64,000 nt of DNA from Kingella potus (GCF_900451175.1 NZ_UGJJ01000003.1:124001-188000); one strand, 5' to 3'. Positions 48,705 to 58,995 are shown, counted from the first letter of the stretch. Numbers and translations: made by a program. Notes: generated by a model not told the origin, from the sequence alone.

Positions 48705-49025
48705 GCCCGAAACCTGCGCAAGCTCCAGAATCTGTCCGGCCGTCGTCATTCCTACGCAGGTGAAAGCCCGTCAGAAGCAAGCAATAGATTGTTTTTTCAA
48801 AAATTTCAAAATATCAAAGAAAATTCCCGCCTGCGCGGGAATAACGGATTTAAGGCAGATTCGGGGTTTTGCCAAAGTATCCGCCTGTAAGACAGGCAGA
48901 AAGGCCGTCTGAAAATATACTTTCAGACGGCCTTTCATCCGTTTTACGCATACGGCTTTTCAAGTGTCGGATGCGGCATACAGATCAAGCTGCTTTAAAA
49001 CATTATCCGCGCAAGCGGTGCGCCG
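48705..49025. other. 321-bp gap with dRS3/NIME-like repeat and DUS pair
   Basis: No gene. It contains a dRS3 (48823-48842), a degenerate related sequence (GTCATTCCTACGCAGG near 48744), an A/T-rich segment between them, and a DUS inverted pair (48902-48933). Confidence 0.65.
48823..48842. repeat. dRS3 element (ATTCCC-N8-GGGAAT)
   Basis: ATTCCC GCCTGCGC GGGAAT fits the 20-bp neisserial dRS3 consensus exactly. dRS3 copies in Neisseria are used as integration sites by filamentous prophages and flank NIME repeats; here no prophage is adjacent. Confidence 0.85.
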
Positions 49026-50459
49026 TCAGCCGTGCAGGGCGCGTTTGTCGGCGGCCAGGCAGGCTTCGTGTACCACTTCGGAGAGGGTCGGATGCGCATG
49101 GATGATGCGGGCGAGGTCTTCGCTGCTGGCGGAAAACTCCAAACCGACCACACCTTCGGCAATCAGCTCGCTTACCATCGGGCCGACCATATGCACGCCG
49201 AGAATGCGGTCGGTTTCGGCATCGGCCAGCACTTTGACTGTGCCTTTGGCTTTGCCCAAACCAAGGGCGCGGCCGTTCGCTCCGAAGCCGGAAGTGCCTT
49301 TTTTGTATTTCACGCCTTCGGCTTTGAGCTGCTCTTCGGTTTTGCCGACCCAGGCGATTTCGGGATCGGTATAAATCACGAAAGGCACGCTGTTGAAGTC
49401 GATGTGCGGCTTCTGTCCGGCAATACGCTCGGCCACGGCCACGCCTTCGTCGCTGGCTTTGTGCGCCAGCATCGGGCCGCGCACCACGTCGCCGATGGCC
49501 CAAACATTGGGCAGGTTGGTGCGGCAGTCGCCGTCTACTTTGATAAAGCCGCGCTCGTCTTTTTCCAAACCCACGGCTTCGGCATTCAAACCGTCGGTAT
49601 TCGGGATGCGGCCGATGGAAACGATGAGTTTGTCGAATACTTCGGTCTTCTTCTCGCCCTCTGCCGACTCGAACGTTACGCTCACGCCTTTTCCGTCGGA
49701 TTGGATGTCGCCGATTTTCACGCCCAATTCGATGTTTATGCCCTGCTCTTTGGTAAAGTATTTGAAGGCTTCTTTGGCGATTTGCTGGTCGGCGGCTGCA
49801 AGGAAGACGGGCATGGCTTCGAGAATGCTTACCTGCGATCCGACGCGGTTCCACACCGAACCCATTTCCAAGCCGATAACGCCCGATCCGATGATGCCGA
49901 GTTTTTGCGGCACTTCGGTCAGGTTCAGTGCGCCTTCGTTGTCCAACACATTGACATTGTCGATGGCAATCTGCGGCAGCGGACGCGGTACGGAGCCGGT
50001 GGCAACAATCACGTTTTTGGCTTCGATAAGGGTTTTTTCGCCTTTGTTATCCACTTCGATTTGGTACAAATCTCCGTTTTTGCCGGCAAACGAGCCTTTG
50101 CCGTGCAGGCTGTCAACTTTGTTTTTCTGAAACAGAAAAGCAATGCCGCCGGTCAGTTTGGTAACAATCGCGTCTTTGCGTTCGATCATTTTGGCGGCAT
50201 CGAATTTTACGTCGCCGACGGTAATGCCGTGTTCGGCAAAATCATGCTGTGCGGCATGGAAATGCTCGCTCGACTGCAACAGGGCTTTGGACGGGATGCA
50301 GCCCACATTCAGGCAGGTGCCGCCCAACGCGGGGGCATCGCCTTTTTTGTTTACGCCCGCATCAATGCAGACGGTTTTAAAACCGAGTTGGGCGGCGCGG
50401 ATGGCGGCAACATATCCGCCGGGGCCGGCACCGATTACGGCAACATCGTATTGGGACAT
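49026..50459 (-). CDS. lpdA: dihydrolipoyl dehydrogenase (E3)
   Basis: 477 residues. FAD motif DVAVIGAGPGGYVAAI, redox disulfide GGTCLNVGCIPSKAL (about residues 46-60), NAD motif LGIIGSGVIGLEMGS, and C-terminal His-Glu pair in IIHAHPTLSEVVHEA. It reoxidises the lipoyl groups of SucB. Last gene of the TCA cluster, 133 bp after sucB with a DUS pair between. Confidence 0.97.
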   Translation of the reverse strand: MSQYDVAVIGAGPGGYVAAIRAAQLGFKTVCIDAGVNKKGDAPALGGTCLNVGCIPSKALLQSSEHFHAAQHDFAEHGITVGDVKFDAAKMIERKDAIVTKLTGGIAFLFQKNKVDSLHGKGSFAGKNGDLYQIEVDNKGEKTLIEAKNVIVATGSVPRPLPQIAIDNVNVLDNEGALNLTEVPQKLGIIGSGVIGLEMGSVWNRVGSQVSILEAMPVFLAAADQQIAKEAFKYFTKEQGINIELGVKIGDIQSDGKGVSVTFESAEGEKKTEVFDKLIVSIGRIPNTDGLNAEAVGLEKDERGFIKVDGDCRTNLPNVWAIGDVVRGPMLAHKASDEGVAVAERIAGQKPHIDFNSVPFVIYTDPEIAWVGKTEEQLKAEGVKYKKGTSGFGANGRALGLGKAKGTVKVLADAETDRILGVHMVGPMVSELIAEGVVGLEFSASSEDLARIIHAHPTLSEVVHEACLAADKRALHG

Positions 50460-50592
50460 TTCAAAATCCTTTTTATCGGTTTCAGACGGCTTGGAAAATA
50501 CGTGCGGCCGTCTGAAAAAACAGCAATGGGAATGTTTGTCTGATGCAGATTTTCAGACGGCCTGTTACAAAAACAGGCCGTCTGAAAAACGC

Positions 50593-51768
50593 TTACAGGT
50601 CGAGCAGCAGGCGTGCCGGATCTTCCATCAGATCTTTGATGGTAACCAGCGTCAGTACGGCTTCGCGGCCGTCGATAATGCGGTGGTCGTAAGAAAGTGC
50701 CAGATACATCATCGGCCGCACGACAACCTGGCCGTTTTCCACAACGGCGCGTTCTTTGGTGGCGTGCATACCCAAAATGGCGGACTGGGGCGGGTTGATG
50801 ATCGGGGTGGACATCATCGAACCGAACGTACCGCCGTTGGTAATGCTGAATGTGCCGCCGGTAAGGTCTTCGATAGCGATTTTGCCGTCTTTGGCTTTCA
50901 CAGCGTAATCGACGATGGCTTTTTCGATGTCGGCAATGCTCATTTGGTCCGCATCGCGAAGAATCGGTACGACAAGGCCGCGCGGGCTGCCGATGGCGAT
51001 GCCGATGTCGAAGTAGCCGTGGTAAACAATGTCTTTGCCGTCGACAGAGGCATTCACTACCGGGAATTTTTTCAACGCGGCAACGGCAGCTTTGACAAAG
51101 AACGACATGAAGCCGAGTTTGACACCGTGTTCTTTTTCAAATTTTTCTTTGTACTTGGCGCGCAAATCCATCACCGGTTTCATATTGACTTCGTTGAAAG
51201 TGGTGAGAATGGCATTTTCCTGCTGGGAAGTCAGCAGACGTTCGGCCACGCGGGTACGCAGACGGCTCATCGGCACGCGTTCTTCGGGACGCGCGCCTGT
51301 GGGAATCGGAGCGGCGGGCGCAGCAGCTTTGGCAGGTGCTTTCTGCACGTCTTCTTTCAGCACACGGCCGTCGCGGCCGGAACCCTGCACAGACGATACG
51401 TCCACGCCTTTTTCGGCCGCCAGCTTGGCTGCGGCGGGCATGGCGACACCGGCTTGGGAATGGGATACGGATGCGGCAGGCGCAGCTTCGGCAGATGCCT
51501 GTGCGGCAGGTGCGGCTGCAACGGCGGCGGCTTCGGTATCGATTTTGGCCAGCACCTGTTGCGATTCGACGGTATCGCCCTCGTTGACGATGATTTCTAC
51601 CAGCACGCCCGCCTGCGGCGCAGGCACTTCCAGCACGACTTTGTCGGTTTCGATATCTACCAGCACTTCGTCGCGGGCAACGGCTTCGCCGGCTTTTTTA
51701 TGCCATGCCAGCAGCGTGCCTTCGGTAATGCTTTCGGCAAAAACAGGAACGTTTACTTCTACGATCAT
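50593..51768 (-). CDS. sucB: 2-oxoglutarate dehydrogenase E2, dihydrolipoyl succinyltransferase
   Basis: 391 residues. One lipoyl domain with the lipoylated Lys43 in VDIETDKVVLEV, an Ala-rich linker, a peripheral-subunit-binding domain (AAKLAAEKGVDVSSVQGSGRDGRVLKEDV), and the catalytic domain ending in LALSYDHRIIDGREAVLTL with active His and Asp. It transfers succinyl groups to CoA in the OGDH complex with SucA and LpdA. 62 bp after sucA. Confidence 0.97.
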   Translation of the reverse strand: MIVEVNVPVFAESITEGTLLAWHKKAGEAVARDEVLVDIETDKVVLEVPAPQAGVLVEIIVNEGDTVESQQVLAKIDTEAAAVAAAPAAQASAEAAPAASVSHSQAGVAMPAAAKLAAEKGVDVSSVQGSGRDGRVLKEDVQKAPAKAAAPAAPIPTGARPEERVPMSRLRTRVAERLLTSQQENAILTTFNEVNMKPVMDLRAKYKEKFEKEHGVKLGFMSFFVKAAVAALKKFPVVNASVDGKDIVYHGYFDIGIAIGSPRGLVVPILRDADQMSIADIEKAIVDYAVKAKDGKIAIEDLTGGTFSITNGGTFGSMMSTPIINPPQSAILGMHATKERAVVENGQVVVRPMMYLALSYDHRIIDGREAVLTLVTIKDLMEDPARLLLDL

Positions 51769-51830
51769 TTTGTACTCCTAGTAAGTGTGGTTTGGTGCGG
51801 TCCGGACGTACCGGGCCGCCTGTGTCGGAA

Positions 51831-54659
51831 TTAATTGGATGAAAACGCGTCTTCAACCAACTGTTTGAGCTGCTTGGTATGCAGACTGCCGTAGCCTACT
51901 GCGGGCGACGCACTGGCCGGACGGCCGGCAAACAGCACTTTCCTGCCTTTGGCCAAACGCTCCAACCGGTGGAGGGTCTGATACCACGCTCCCTGGTTTT
52001 TCGGCTCTTCCTGCGCCCACAGAAACTCGGCGGCGTTCGGATATTTCGCCAATTCCGCTTCGGCTTCCGCATAGGGGAAGGGATAGAGCTGCTCGATACG
52101 GACAATGGCCACTTCTTCTTCCAAGCCGCGCTCGACACGGCCTGCGGCCAAGTCATAGTAGACCTGTCCGGCACAAAGAATGACGCGTTTTACTTTGCCG
52201 TTGTCGGCACGCTGCACGGTATCGCCGATTACGGGGCGGAAAGTCGTACCTTCGAGGAAATCGGACAGCGGGCTGGTTGCGTCTTTAAAGCGCAGCAGGC
52301 GTTTGGACATAAAGATAATCAGCGGCTTGCGCATGGAACGCAACTGCTGGCGGCGCAGGATGTGGAACATCTGCGACGCTTCGGAAGGCATGATGATCTG
52401 CATGTTTTTCTCCGCACACAATTGCAGCCAACGTTCCAAACGGCCGGAAGAGTGTTCCGGACCTTGTCCGTCATAACCGTGAGGCAGGATGACGGTCAGG
52501 CCGCACATACGTCCCCATTTGGTTTCGCCGGAAGAGATAAACTGGTCGATGGCAACCTGTGCGCCGTTGGCAAAATCACCGAACTGCGCTTCCCAAATAG
52601 TCAGCATATCGGGCGCGGAACAGGCATGGCCGTATTCGTAGGCCAATACCGCTTCTTCGTTCAGAATCGAGTCGATAACGGTAAACGGAGCCTGGTTGTC
52701 GCTGATATGCTGCAAGGGAATGTAAATGCCCGCATCCCATTTTTCGCGGTTTTGGTCGTGCAGCACGGCCTGACGGTGGGAGAACGTGCCGCGTCCGGAA
52801 TCTTCGCCGGAAATACGCACGCCGATTCCGTTGCTGACCAGGCTGGCATAAGCGATGGTTTCAGCCATACCCCAGTCAAGGTTCTGCTCGCCGGCAGCCA
52901 TTGCTTTACGGTTTTCAATCAGACGCTTGGAGGTGTTGTGCAGTCCGAAGCCCTCAGGAACATAGGTAAACTTTTCGGCAAGGCGTTTGATGTCTTCGGC
53001 AGACAGTCCGCTTTCCACATTCTCACGCCAGTCTTGTCCCTGATATTTCGACCAGTCCACACTGTGTTTGCTGGTATAGTCGGTCAGCCTGGTTTGTTCG
53101 ACATGCTCGCCCCGATCCAAGGCGTTACGGTAGGCTTGGACATAGGATTCGGCTTCTTCCTTCCCAACCACGCCCTCGCGTTCCAGTTTGTCCGCATAAA
53201 TCGCACGGGTACCCGGATGTTTGGCAACGGCTTTGTACATCATCGGCTGGGTCAGCGTCGGATCGTCGCTTTCGTTATGTCCGTTTTTACGGTAGCAAAC
53301 CACATCAACCACTACGTCTTTGTGGAAGGTTTTGCGGTAGTCCATCGCTGCCTGCATTACAAGGCAGACAGCTTCGGGATCATCGGCATTTACATGAAAT
53401 ACCGGTGCATCCACCATTTTGGAAATATCGGTACAGTAAACGGCAGAGCGGGTATCGCGGGTATCGGAAGTGGTAAAGCCGATTTGGTTGTTTACTACAA
53501 TGTGGATGGTACCGCCCGTGGTATAGCCGCGTGTCAGCGACATATTGAACACTGCCTGATTGACACCCAAACCGATGAAAGCGGAATCGCCGTGAATCAA
53601 CACAGGCAGAACCTGTTTGCTGCCTTGTTCGCCGCGTCTTTCCTGTTTCGCACGGCTGGATCCTTCAACTACGGGATTAACGATTTCCAAATGCGAGGGA
53701 TTGAACGCCAGCGTAACGTGCAGCGGGCCGGTGGGCGTAGCAATGTCGGAGCTGAAGCCGGTGTGGTACTTCACGTCGCCGCTGGGCAGCTTAATCTCTG
53801 CACGTCCTTCAAATTCGGCAAACAAATCGCTCGGTTTTTTACCTAAGGTATTGACCAAAACATTCAGACGGCCTCGGTGTGCCATACCGACAATCACCTC
53901 TTCCACACCGTCTTTGCCGATGTTCCGCACCAAATAGTTCAAAGCCAAAATCGAGCTTTCGCCGCCTTCTACACCGAAGCGTTTTTGTCCGACGTATTTG
54001 TTCTGCAAATAGCGCTCGAGTGTCTCGGCAGAAGTAAGCTCTTTCAAGATAAAGCGTTTTTCATCAGTACTGTATTTGGGCGACGAAGAAACGCTTTCAA
54101 AATAATTCCTTACCCAATGGCGTTCGTCGCGATCGGCAATGTGCATATATTCGACACCAACGGAGCCGCAGTAAGTCTGTTTCAGCTTGGTCAGGATTTC
54201 CGACAAAGTCAGCTTTTCGTACTGGCCGCCGAAATCGCCTTTACCGACATTGAATTTAACCGCCATATCTTCATCGGAAAGTCCGTGAAACTTGGGATCC
54301 AGACTTTCAATGAAGACAGGCGGTTTGCGTTTGAGCGGATCAAGCTGTGCCGCATAGACACCTTGAATGCGGTATGCCGAAATCAGACGCAGCACGGCAA
54401 CCTGTTTTTTCAGCATAGCTTCATCAGGCATTCCCGCAGCCAAAGGGCGGGCTTTTGCCAGCTTGGCAAAAGACTCCTGAATCGGCCTGTGCGCCACGTC
54501 GCGTTCGGCATTGCCGGGCTGCGCAGCCAACTCGGAAAAATACTGCCGCCAATATTCTTCCACCGAATTCGGGTCATTTAAAAATTCTTCATAGAGCTCT
54601 TCAATATACGGGGCATTTGAGCCGAAGAGATAAGAAAAGTTTTGTTTTTCATCCATCAT
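51831..54659 (-). CDS. sucA: 2-oxoglutarate dehydrogenase E1
   Basis: 942 residues from ATG 54659 (AAAAGG 7 bp before; ATG 54656 equally possible). ThDP-dependent E1: N-terminal SYLFGSNAPYIEELYEEFL, the EGGES...VIVGMAHRGRLNVL region, GDSAFIGLG and ThDP/Mg-binding HVNADDPEAV; C-terminal DSGRGTFSHRQAVLHDQ and GYDGQGPEHSSGRLERWLQL. It decarboxylates 2-oxoglutarate and succinylates SucB. The minus-strand gap to gltA has a terminator, so sucA probably has its own promoter (TATAAA/TAGAAT-like near 54750-54762). Confidence 0.97.
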   Translation of the reverse strand: MMDEKQNFSYLFGSNAPYIEELYEEFLNDPNSVEEYWRQYFSELAAQPGNAERDVAHRPIQESFAKLAKARPLAAGMPDEAMLKKQVAVLRLISAYRIQGVYAAQLDPLKRKPPVFIESLDPKFHGLSDEDMAVKFNVGKGDFGGQYEKLTLSEILTKLKQTYCGSVGVEYMHIADRDERHWVRNYFESVSSSPKYSTDEKRFILKELTSAETLERYLQNKYVGQKRFGVEGGESSILALNYLVRNIGKDGVEEVIVGMAHRGRLNVLVNTLGKKPSDLFAEFEGRAEIKLPSGDVKYHTGFSSDIATPTGPLHVTLAFNPSHLEIVNPVVEGSSRAKQERRGEQGSKQVLPVLIHGDSAFIGLGVNQAVFNMSLTRGYTTGGTIHIVVNNQIGFTTSDTRDTRSAVYCTDISKMVDAPVFHVNADDPEAVCLVMQAAMDYRKTFHKDVVVDVVCYRKNGHNESDDPTLTQPMMYKAVAKHPGTRAIYADKLEREGVVGKEEAESYVQAYRNALDRGEHVEQTRLTDYTSKHSVDWSKYQGQDWRENVESGLSAEDIKRLAEKFTYVPEGFGLHNTSKRLIENRKAMAAGEQNLDWGMAETIAYASLVSNGIGVRISGEDSGRGTFSHRQAVLHDQNREKWDAGIYIPLQHISDNQAPFTVIDSILNEEAVLAYEYGHACSAPDMLTIWEAQFGDFANGAQVAIDQFISSGETKWGRMCGLTVILPHGYDGQGPEHSSGRLERWLQLCAEKNMQIIMPSEASQMFHILRRQQLRSMRKPLIIFMSKRLLRFKDATSPLSDFLEGTTFRPVIGDTVQRADNGKVKRVILCAGQVYYDLAAGRVERGLEEEVAIVRIEQLYPFPYAEAEAELAKYPNAAEFLWAQEEPKNQGAWYQTLHRLERLAKGRKVLFAGRPASASPAVGYGSLHTKQLKQLVEDAFSSN

Positions 54660-54787
54660 GGCATGGCCTTTTCTGCTGGTGAGCAAATGTAAACAAAAAG
54701 ATAAATTATGTATTCGAAACGTTTATCGAAAACAGTAAGGATATTCTACCCTTTATAACTGTGCATTACTACCATACAAATGGCAAA

Positions 54788-54811
54788 GGAAGCGGGATTG
54801 CTCCCGCTTCC
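54788..54811 (-). terminator. hairpin terminator after gltA
   Basis: GGAAGCGGGA / TCCCGCTTCC, a perfect 10-bp stem with a 4-nt loop, then TTTG on the minus strand, 16 bp past the gltA stop. Confidence 0.7.
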
Positions 54812-54826
54812 TTGTTTTATATCAGA

Positions 54827-56110
54827 TTAGCGTTGATCCAAAGGTACATAATCCCTACGCGGCGCACCTGTATAAAGCTGGCGCGGACGGCCAATCTTCT
54901 GCCCAGGATCCGAAATCATTTCATGCCAGTGGGAAATCCAACCTACTGTACGCGCCAAGGCGAAAATCACAGTAAACATGGAAACCGGTATACCCAATGC
55001 CGACAAAACGATGCCGGAATAGAAATCAACATTCGGATACAGCTTTTTCTCAATGAAATAGGGATCGTTCAGAGCAATTTTTTCCAACTCCATCGCCAGC
55101 TTGAATTTGGGATCGTTTTCCAACCCAAGCTCGCGCAATACTTCGTCGCATGTCTGCTTCATAATGGCTGCACGCGGATCCATATTTTTGTACACCCGGT
55201 GTCCGAAGCCCATCAGGCGGTATTTTTTCGCCTTAACGCCCTCCATAAATTCAGCCACACGAGATACGTCTCCGATTTCGTCCAACATATTCAGAACTGC
55301 TTCATTCGCTCCGCCGTGCGACGGACCCCACAAGCTGGCAATGCCAGCAGCAATACAGGCAAACGGATTCGCACCTGAGGATCCTGCCAAACGGACAGTA
55401 GAAGTAGAGGCATTCTGTTCGTGGTCGGCATGGAGGATGAAGATACGGTCAAGCGCACGAACCAGTACGGGATTGGGAGTATACGCTTCACAAGGCGTGG
55501 CAAACATCATATGCATGAAATTTGCCGTGTAAGAGAGGTCGTTTTTCGGATAATTAAACGGCAGGCCGTTTGAATAACGGTAACACATGGCCGCAATGGT
55601 GGGGATTTTGGAAATCAGCCGATAGATGGCAACTTTACGATGCTCCGGATCGGAAATTTCCAAACTGTCCTGGTAAAAAGCAGACAAAGCCCCGACCACG
55701 CCCACCATCATCGCCATCGGATGCGCATCCCTCCGGAAACCACGGAAAAACCATGTCAGCTGCTCATGTACCATAGTGTGGTGCATCACAGTATCGACAA
55801 ATTGTTTTTTCTGCTCAGCAGTCGGCAAGTTACCGTAAATCAACAGGTAACAGGTCTCCAAATAATCGCCTTTTTCCGCCAGTTGCTCAATCGGATAGCC
55901 GCGATAGTACAGATAACCTTTATCGCCGTCGATAAAGGTAATTTTTGATTCGCAACTTGCAGTGGAAACAAATCCCGGGTCGAATGTGAACATTCCGCTG
56001 GCTTTGGTAAATGCGCGGATGTCCACTACATCATTCCCTAACTCTCCTTGCAAAACAGGCAGCTCGATAATTTCTTTACCTGCGATTTCTACTTTAACGG
56101 ACTGAGACAT
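54827..56110 (-). CDS. gltA: citrate synthase (type II, hexameric)
   Basis: 427 residues, the type II size. ILHADHEQNASTSTVRLAGSSGANP holds the first catalytic His region, and LMGFGHRVYKNMDPRAAIMK the second His with substrate Arg. The N-terminal domain (FTFDPGFVSTASCESKITFIDGDKG) has the NADH-binding, Gram-negative-type extension. It condenses oxaloacetate and acetyl-CoA. It follows sdhE by about 53 bp on the same strand. Confidence 0.97.
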   Translation of the reverse strand: MSQSVKVEIAGKEIIELPVLQGELGNDVVDIRAFTKASGMFTFDPGFVSTASCESKITFIDGDKGYLYYRGYPIEQLAEKGDYLETCYLLIYGNLPTAEQKKQFVDTVMHHTMVHEQLTWFFRGFRRDAHPMAMMVGVVGALSAFYQDSLEISDPEHRKVAIYRLISKIPTIAAMCYRYSNGLPFNYPKNDLSYTANFMHMMFATPCEAYTPNPVLVRALDRIFILHADHEQNASTSTVRLAGSSGANPFACIAAGIASLWGPSHGGANEAVLNMLDEIGDVSRVAEFMEGVKAKKYRLMGFGHRVYKNMDPRAAIMKQTCDEVLRELGLENDPKFKLAMELEKIALNDPYFIEKKLYPNVDFYSGIVLSALGIPVSMFTVIFALARTVGWISHWHEMISDPGQKIGRPRQLYTGAPRRDYVPLDQR

Positions 56111-56163
56111 CTCTTAACTCCTTTATTCTTCTAAATCAAAGTGGGGCTTTCAGACGGCCTCCT

Positions 56164-56412
56164 TCAATTCCGTCTGATCTTATCCAGCAGCGCCTCAAAC
56201 TGCGGTTTGTCTGTGGCTTCCTTGCCATTTACCAAAGCGAGAAATTCCTGATCGGGCAAATCAAGGATTTCCACAAACACCGACAGCTCTTCATCGCTAA
56301 GATGCCGGAATTCTGTTTCCATGAACCGCGTGAGTACAATATCAAGCTCAAGCAGCCCTCGGCGTGTAAGAAAACGGATACGCCGTTTGGCATTTTCGTC
56401 AAATTTTGTCAT
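56164..56412 (-). CDS. sdhE: SdhE, FAD assembly factor for succinate dehydrogenase
   Basis: 82 residues from ATG 56412, matching the family's usual length; ATG 56439 would give 91 residues and cannot be excluded (neither has a good SD). The signature RGxxE occurs as TRRGLLELD, with ETEFRHLSDEELSVF and a C-terminal basic KIRRN. SdhE promotes covalent flavinylation of SdhA. Placed between sdhB and gltA, and part of the same cluster. Confidence 0.92.
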   Translation of the reverse strand: MTKFDENAKRRIRFLTRRGLLELDIVLTRFMETEFRHLSDEELSVFVEILDLPDQEFLALVNGKEATDKPQFEALLDKIRRN

Positions 56413-56510
56413 AAATAAATCAAGATTGGAACGGGTCATGCTTTTTTGTTATCGCTGCCATCAATATTTACAGGCTGTCCGCGCAAAAACACAGACAGCC
56501 TGATTAAAGG

Positions 56511-57218
56511 TTATACAGCCCGTTTCAGCATAATTTCCTTTATCTTACCGATAGCACGCGTCGGATTCAAATGCTTAGGACACGCATCAACACAGTTCAT
56601 GATTGTGTGGCAACGGAACAAACGGTAAGGATCGTTCAAATTGTCCAAACGTTCGTTGGTTATGGTATCGCGGCTGTCTGCAATAAAACGGTAGGCATTT
56701 AAGAGACCGGACGGGCCGACAAATTTGTCGGGATTCCACCAAAACGACGGACAGGACGTAGAGCAGCAAGCGCACAAAATACACTCATACAACCCGTCCA
56801 GCTCTTTGCGTTCTTCCTGAGTTTGCAGGCGTTCCTGATTGGGATCTGCCGGCGTGTCATTGACTACATAGGGCTTGATTGAATGATACTGTTTGAAAAA
56901 CTGCGTCATATCGACAATCAGATCCCTGACAACCGGCAGCCCGGGCAGCGGACGCAATACGATTGGCTGTTTCAAGCTGCGGATATCAGTCAGGCAGGCC
57001 AAACCGTTTTTGCCGTTAATGTTCATACCGTCCGATCCGCAAATCCCTTCGCGGCATGAACGGCGGAAAGACAAAGTATCGTCCTGCGCTTTCAGCTTCA
57101 CAATGGCATCCAGCAGTTTCACATCGCTTGGCTCGATTTCCAATTCGTAGTCTTTCATGTACGGCTTCTCATCCACATCAGGATTATAGCGGTACACGCT
57201 CAAACGGATTTTTTCCAT
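56511..57218 (-). CDS. sdhB: succinate dehydrogenase iron-sulfur subunit
   Basis: 235 residues. The [2Fe-2S] motif SCREGICGSDGMNINGKNGLAC (split across about residues 54-76), [4Fe-4S] CILCACCSTSCPSF, and [3Fe-4S] with quinone contacts CHTIMNCVDACPKHLNP are all complete. It carries electrons from SdhA flavin to quinone. 13 bp after sdhA. Confidence 0.97.
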   Translation of the reverse strand: MEKIRLSVYRYNPDVDEKPYMKDYELEIEPSDVKLLDAIVKLKAQDDTLSFRRSCREGICGSDGMNINGKNGLACLTDIRSLKQPIVLRPLPGLPVVRDLIVDMTQFFKQYHSIKPYVVNDTPADPNQERLQTQEERKELDGLYECILCACCSTSCPSFWWNPDKFVGPSGLLNAYRFIADSRDTITNERLDNLNDPYRLFRCHTIMNCVDACPKHLNPTRAIGKIKEIMLKRAV

Positions 57219-57231
57219 GTGTGTATATTCC

Positions 57232-58995
57232 TCAATAAACGCGTTTTGCCGGTTTGATATATTCCACAGTCAAGGGCTTCGTGTGCACCGGCTTATAAGC
57301 CAAACGGTCATCCTCGGTATAAAACAGCGAGTGTTTCATCCAATTCTCATCATCCCGATCCGGATGATCGTCTGATGCGTGCGCACCGCGCGACTCTTTG
57401 CGCGCCTCTGCCGCGATCATCGTGGCCTTGGCTACTTCCATCAGATTGTCCAACTCCAAAGCCTCAATACGTGCAGTATTCCAAACCATACTTTTATCGC
57501 CGATTTCGGTATTTTTCGAGCGTTCGTATAATTTAAGCACTTTTTCCACGCCGTCTTTTAAAATAGCATCGGTACGGAACACGCCGGCATGAAGCTGGAC
57601 GGTACGTTGCAACTCGCCACGCAGAGCATCAACTTTCTCTCCATCGGTTTGGTTGTTCAAACGATCCAAACGGCGCTTGGTAAACTCACCAGCATCCTCC
57701 GGCAAAGGCTTCCAATCGCTCTGTTCCTGAACATAGGCAATCATACTATCACCTGCCGACTTGCCGAATACAACCAAATCCAACAGCGAATTGGTACCCA
57801 ACCGGTTTGCACCATGAACAGAAGCACAGGCACACTCGCCTGCCGCATACAATCCTTTTACCGGCTCCTCAAGATTGTTGCCTTTCGGCACAACGACTTC
57901 ACCGTGATAGTTGGTTGGGATACCTCCCATCATATAATGGGTGGTCGGTACAACCGGAATTGGATCTTTAATCGGGTCGATGCCGGCAAACTGGATGGAA
58001 ATTTCACGAATCCCCGGCAGTTTTTCCATGATTTTTTCGGCTCCGATATGGTCGATTTTCAATAATACATGGTCTTTGTTTTTACCGCAGCCGCGTCCCT
58101 CGTAGATCTCCATTGCCATCGCGCGGGAAACCACATCGCGCGAAGCCAAATCTTTCACAGTCGGGGCATAACGCTCCATAAAGCGTTCTCCCTGCGCATT
58201 GAGTAAAATACCGCCTTCGCCGCGCACGCCTTCCGTAATCAATACGCCAGCACCGGCTACACCGGTCGGATGAAACTGCCAAAATTCCATATCTTCCAAA
58301 GGAATACCCGCACGGGCACAGATACCCAAGCCGTCTCCGGTATTCATAAACGCGTTGGTAGACGAAGCATAAATACGCCCCGCACCGCCAGTAGCAAACA
58401 ATACTGCTTTGGCATGGAAAATATAAACATCGCCTGTTTCCATTTCCATCACAGTAACGCCCAACACATCGCCATCTTCATTACGGATTAAATCCAACGC
58501 CGTCCACTCGACAAAAAACTGAGTATTAGCGCGGACATTCTGTTGGTACAGCGTATGCAGCATAGCATGACCGGTACGGTCGGCCACCGCGCAAGCACGC
58601 TCAACCGCACGTTTGCCGTGTTCCGCCGTATGTCCGCCAAACGGCCGCTGATAGATTTTGCCGCTCTCGACACGGTCAAACGGCATACCCATATGTTCCA
58701 GCTCGATTACAGCTTCGGGGGCTGCACGGCACATAAACTCAATCGCGTCCTGATCGCCCAGCCAGTCCGAACCCTTTACGGTATCGTACATATGCCAATC
58801 CCAGCGGTCTTCCTGCACATTACCAAGCGAAGCGGAAATACCTCCCTGCGCGGCGACAGTATGGGAACGCGTTGGAAATACTTTGGACAGCACGGCAGTA
58901 TTCAGGCCTGCTTTGGAAAGTTGCAAAGCGGCACGCAAACCCGCACCGCCGCCGCCGACAATAACGGCATCAAATTTTCGAATAGGAAAGCTCAT
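57232..58995 (-). CDS. sdhA: succinate dehydrogenase flavoprotein subunit
   Basis: 587 residues. FAD-binding VIVGGGGAGLRAALQLSKAG. The covalent FAD His lies in RSHTVAAQGGISASLGN. The catalytic region HPTGVAGAGVLITEGVRGEGG and Arg region GAHASDDHPDRDDENWMKHS, plus the C-terminal YKPVHTKPLTVEYI, are present. It oxidises succinate to fumarate at the inner face of the membrane. Flavinylation needs SdhE (56164). 18 bp after sdhD. Confidence 0.97.
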   Translation of the reverse strand: MSFPIRKFDAVIVGGGGAGLRAALQLSKAGLNTAVLSKVFPTRSHTVAAQGGISASLGNVQEDRWDWHMYDTVKGSDWLGDQDAIEFMCRAAPEAVIELEHMGMPFDRVESGKIYQRPFGGHTAEHGKRAVERACAVADRTGHAMLHTLYQQNVRANTQFFVEWTALDLIRNEDGDVLGVTVMEMETGDVYIFHAKAVLFATGGAGRIYASSTNAFMNTGDGLGICARAGIPLEDMEFWQFHPTGVAGAGVLITEGVRGEGGILLNAQGERFMERYAPTVKDLASRDVVSRAMAMEIYEGRGCGKNKDHVLLKIDHIGAEKIMEKLPGIREISIQFAGIDPIKDPIPVVPTTHYMMGGIPTNYHGEVVVPKGNNLEEPVKGLYAAGECACASVHGANRLGTNSLLDLVVFGKSAGDSMIAYVQEQSDWKPLPEDAGEFTKRRLDRLNNQTDGEKVDALRGELQRTVQLHAGVFRTDAILKDGVEKVLKLYERSKNTEIGDKSMVWNTARIEALELDNLMEVAKATMIAAEARKESRGAHASDDHPDRDDENWMKHSLFYTEDDRLAYKPVHTKPLTVEYIKPAKRVY

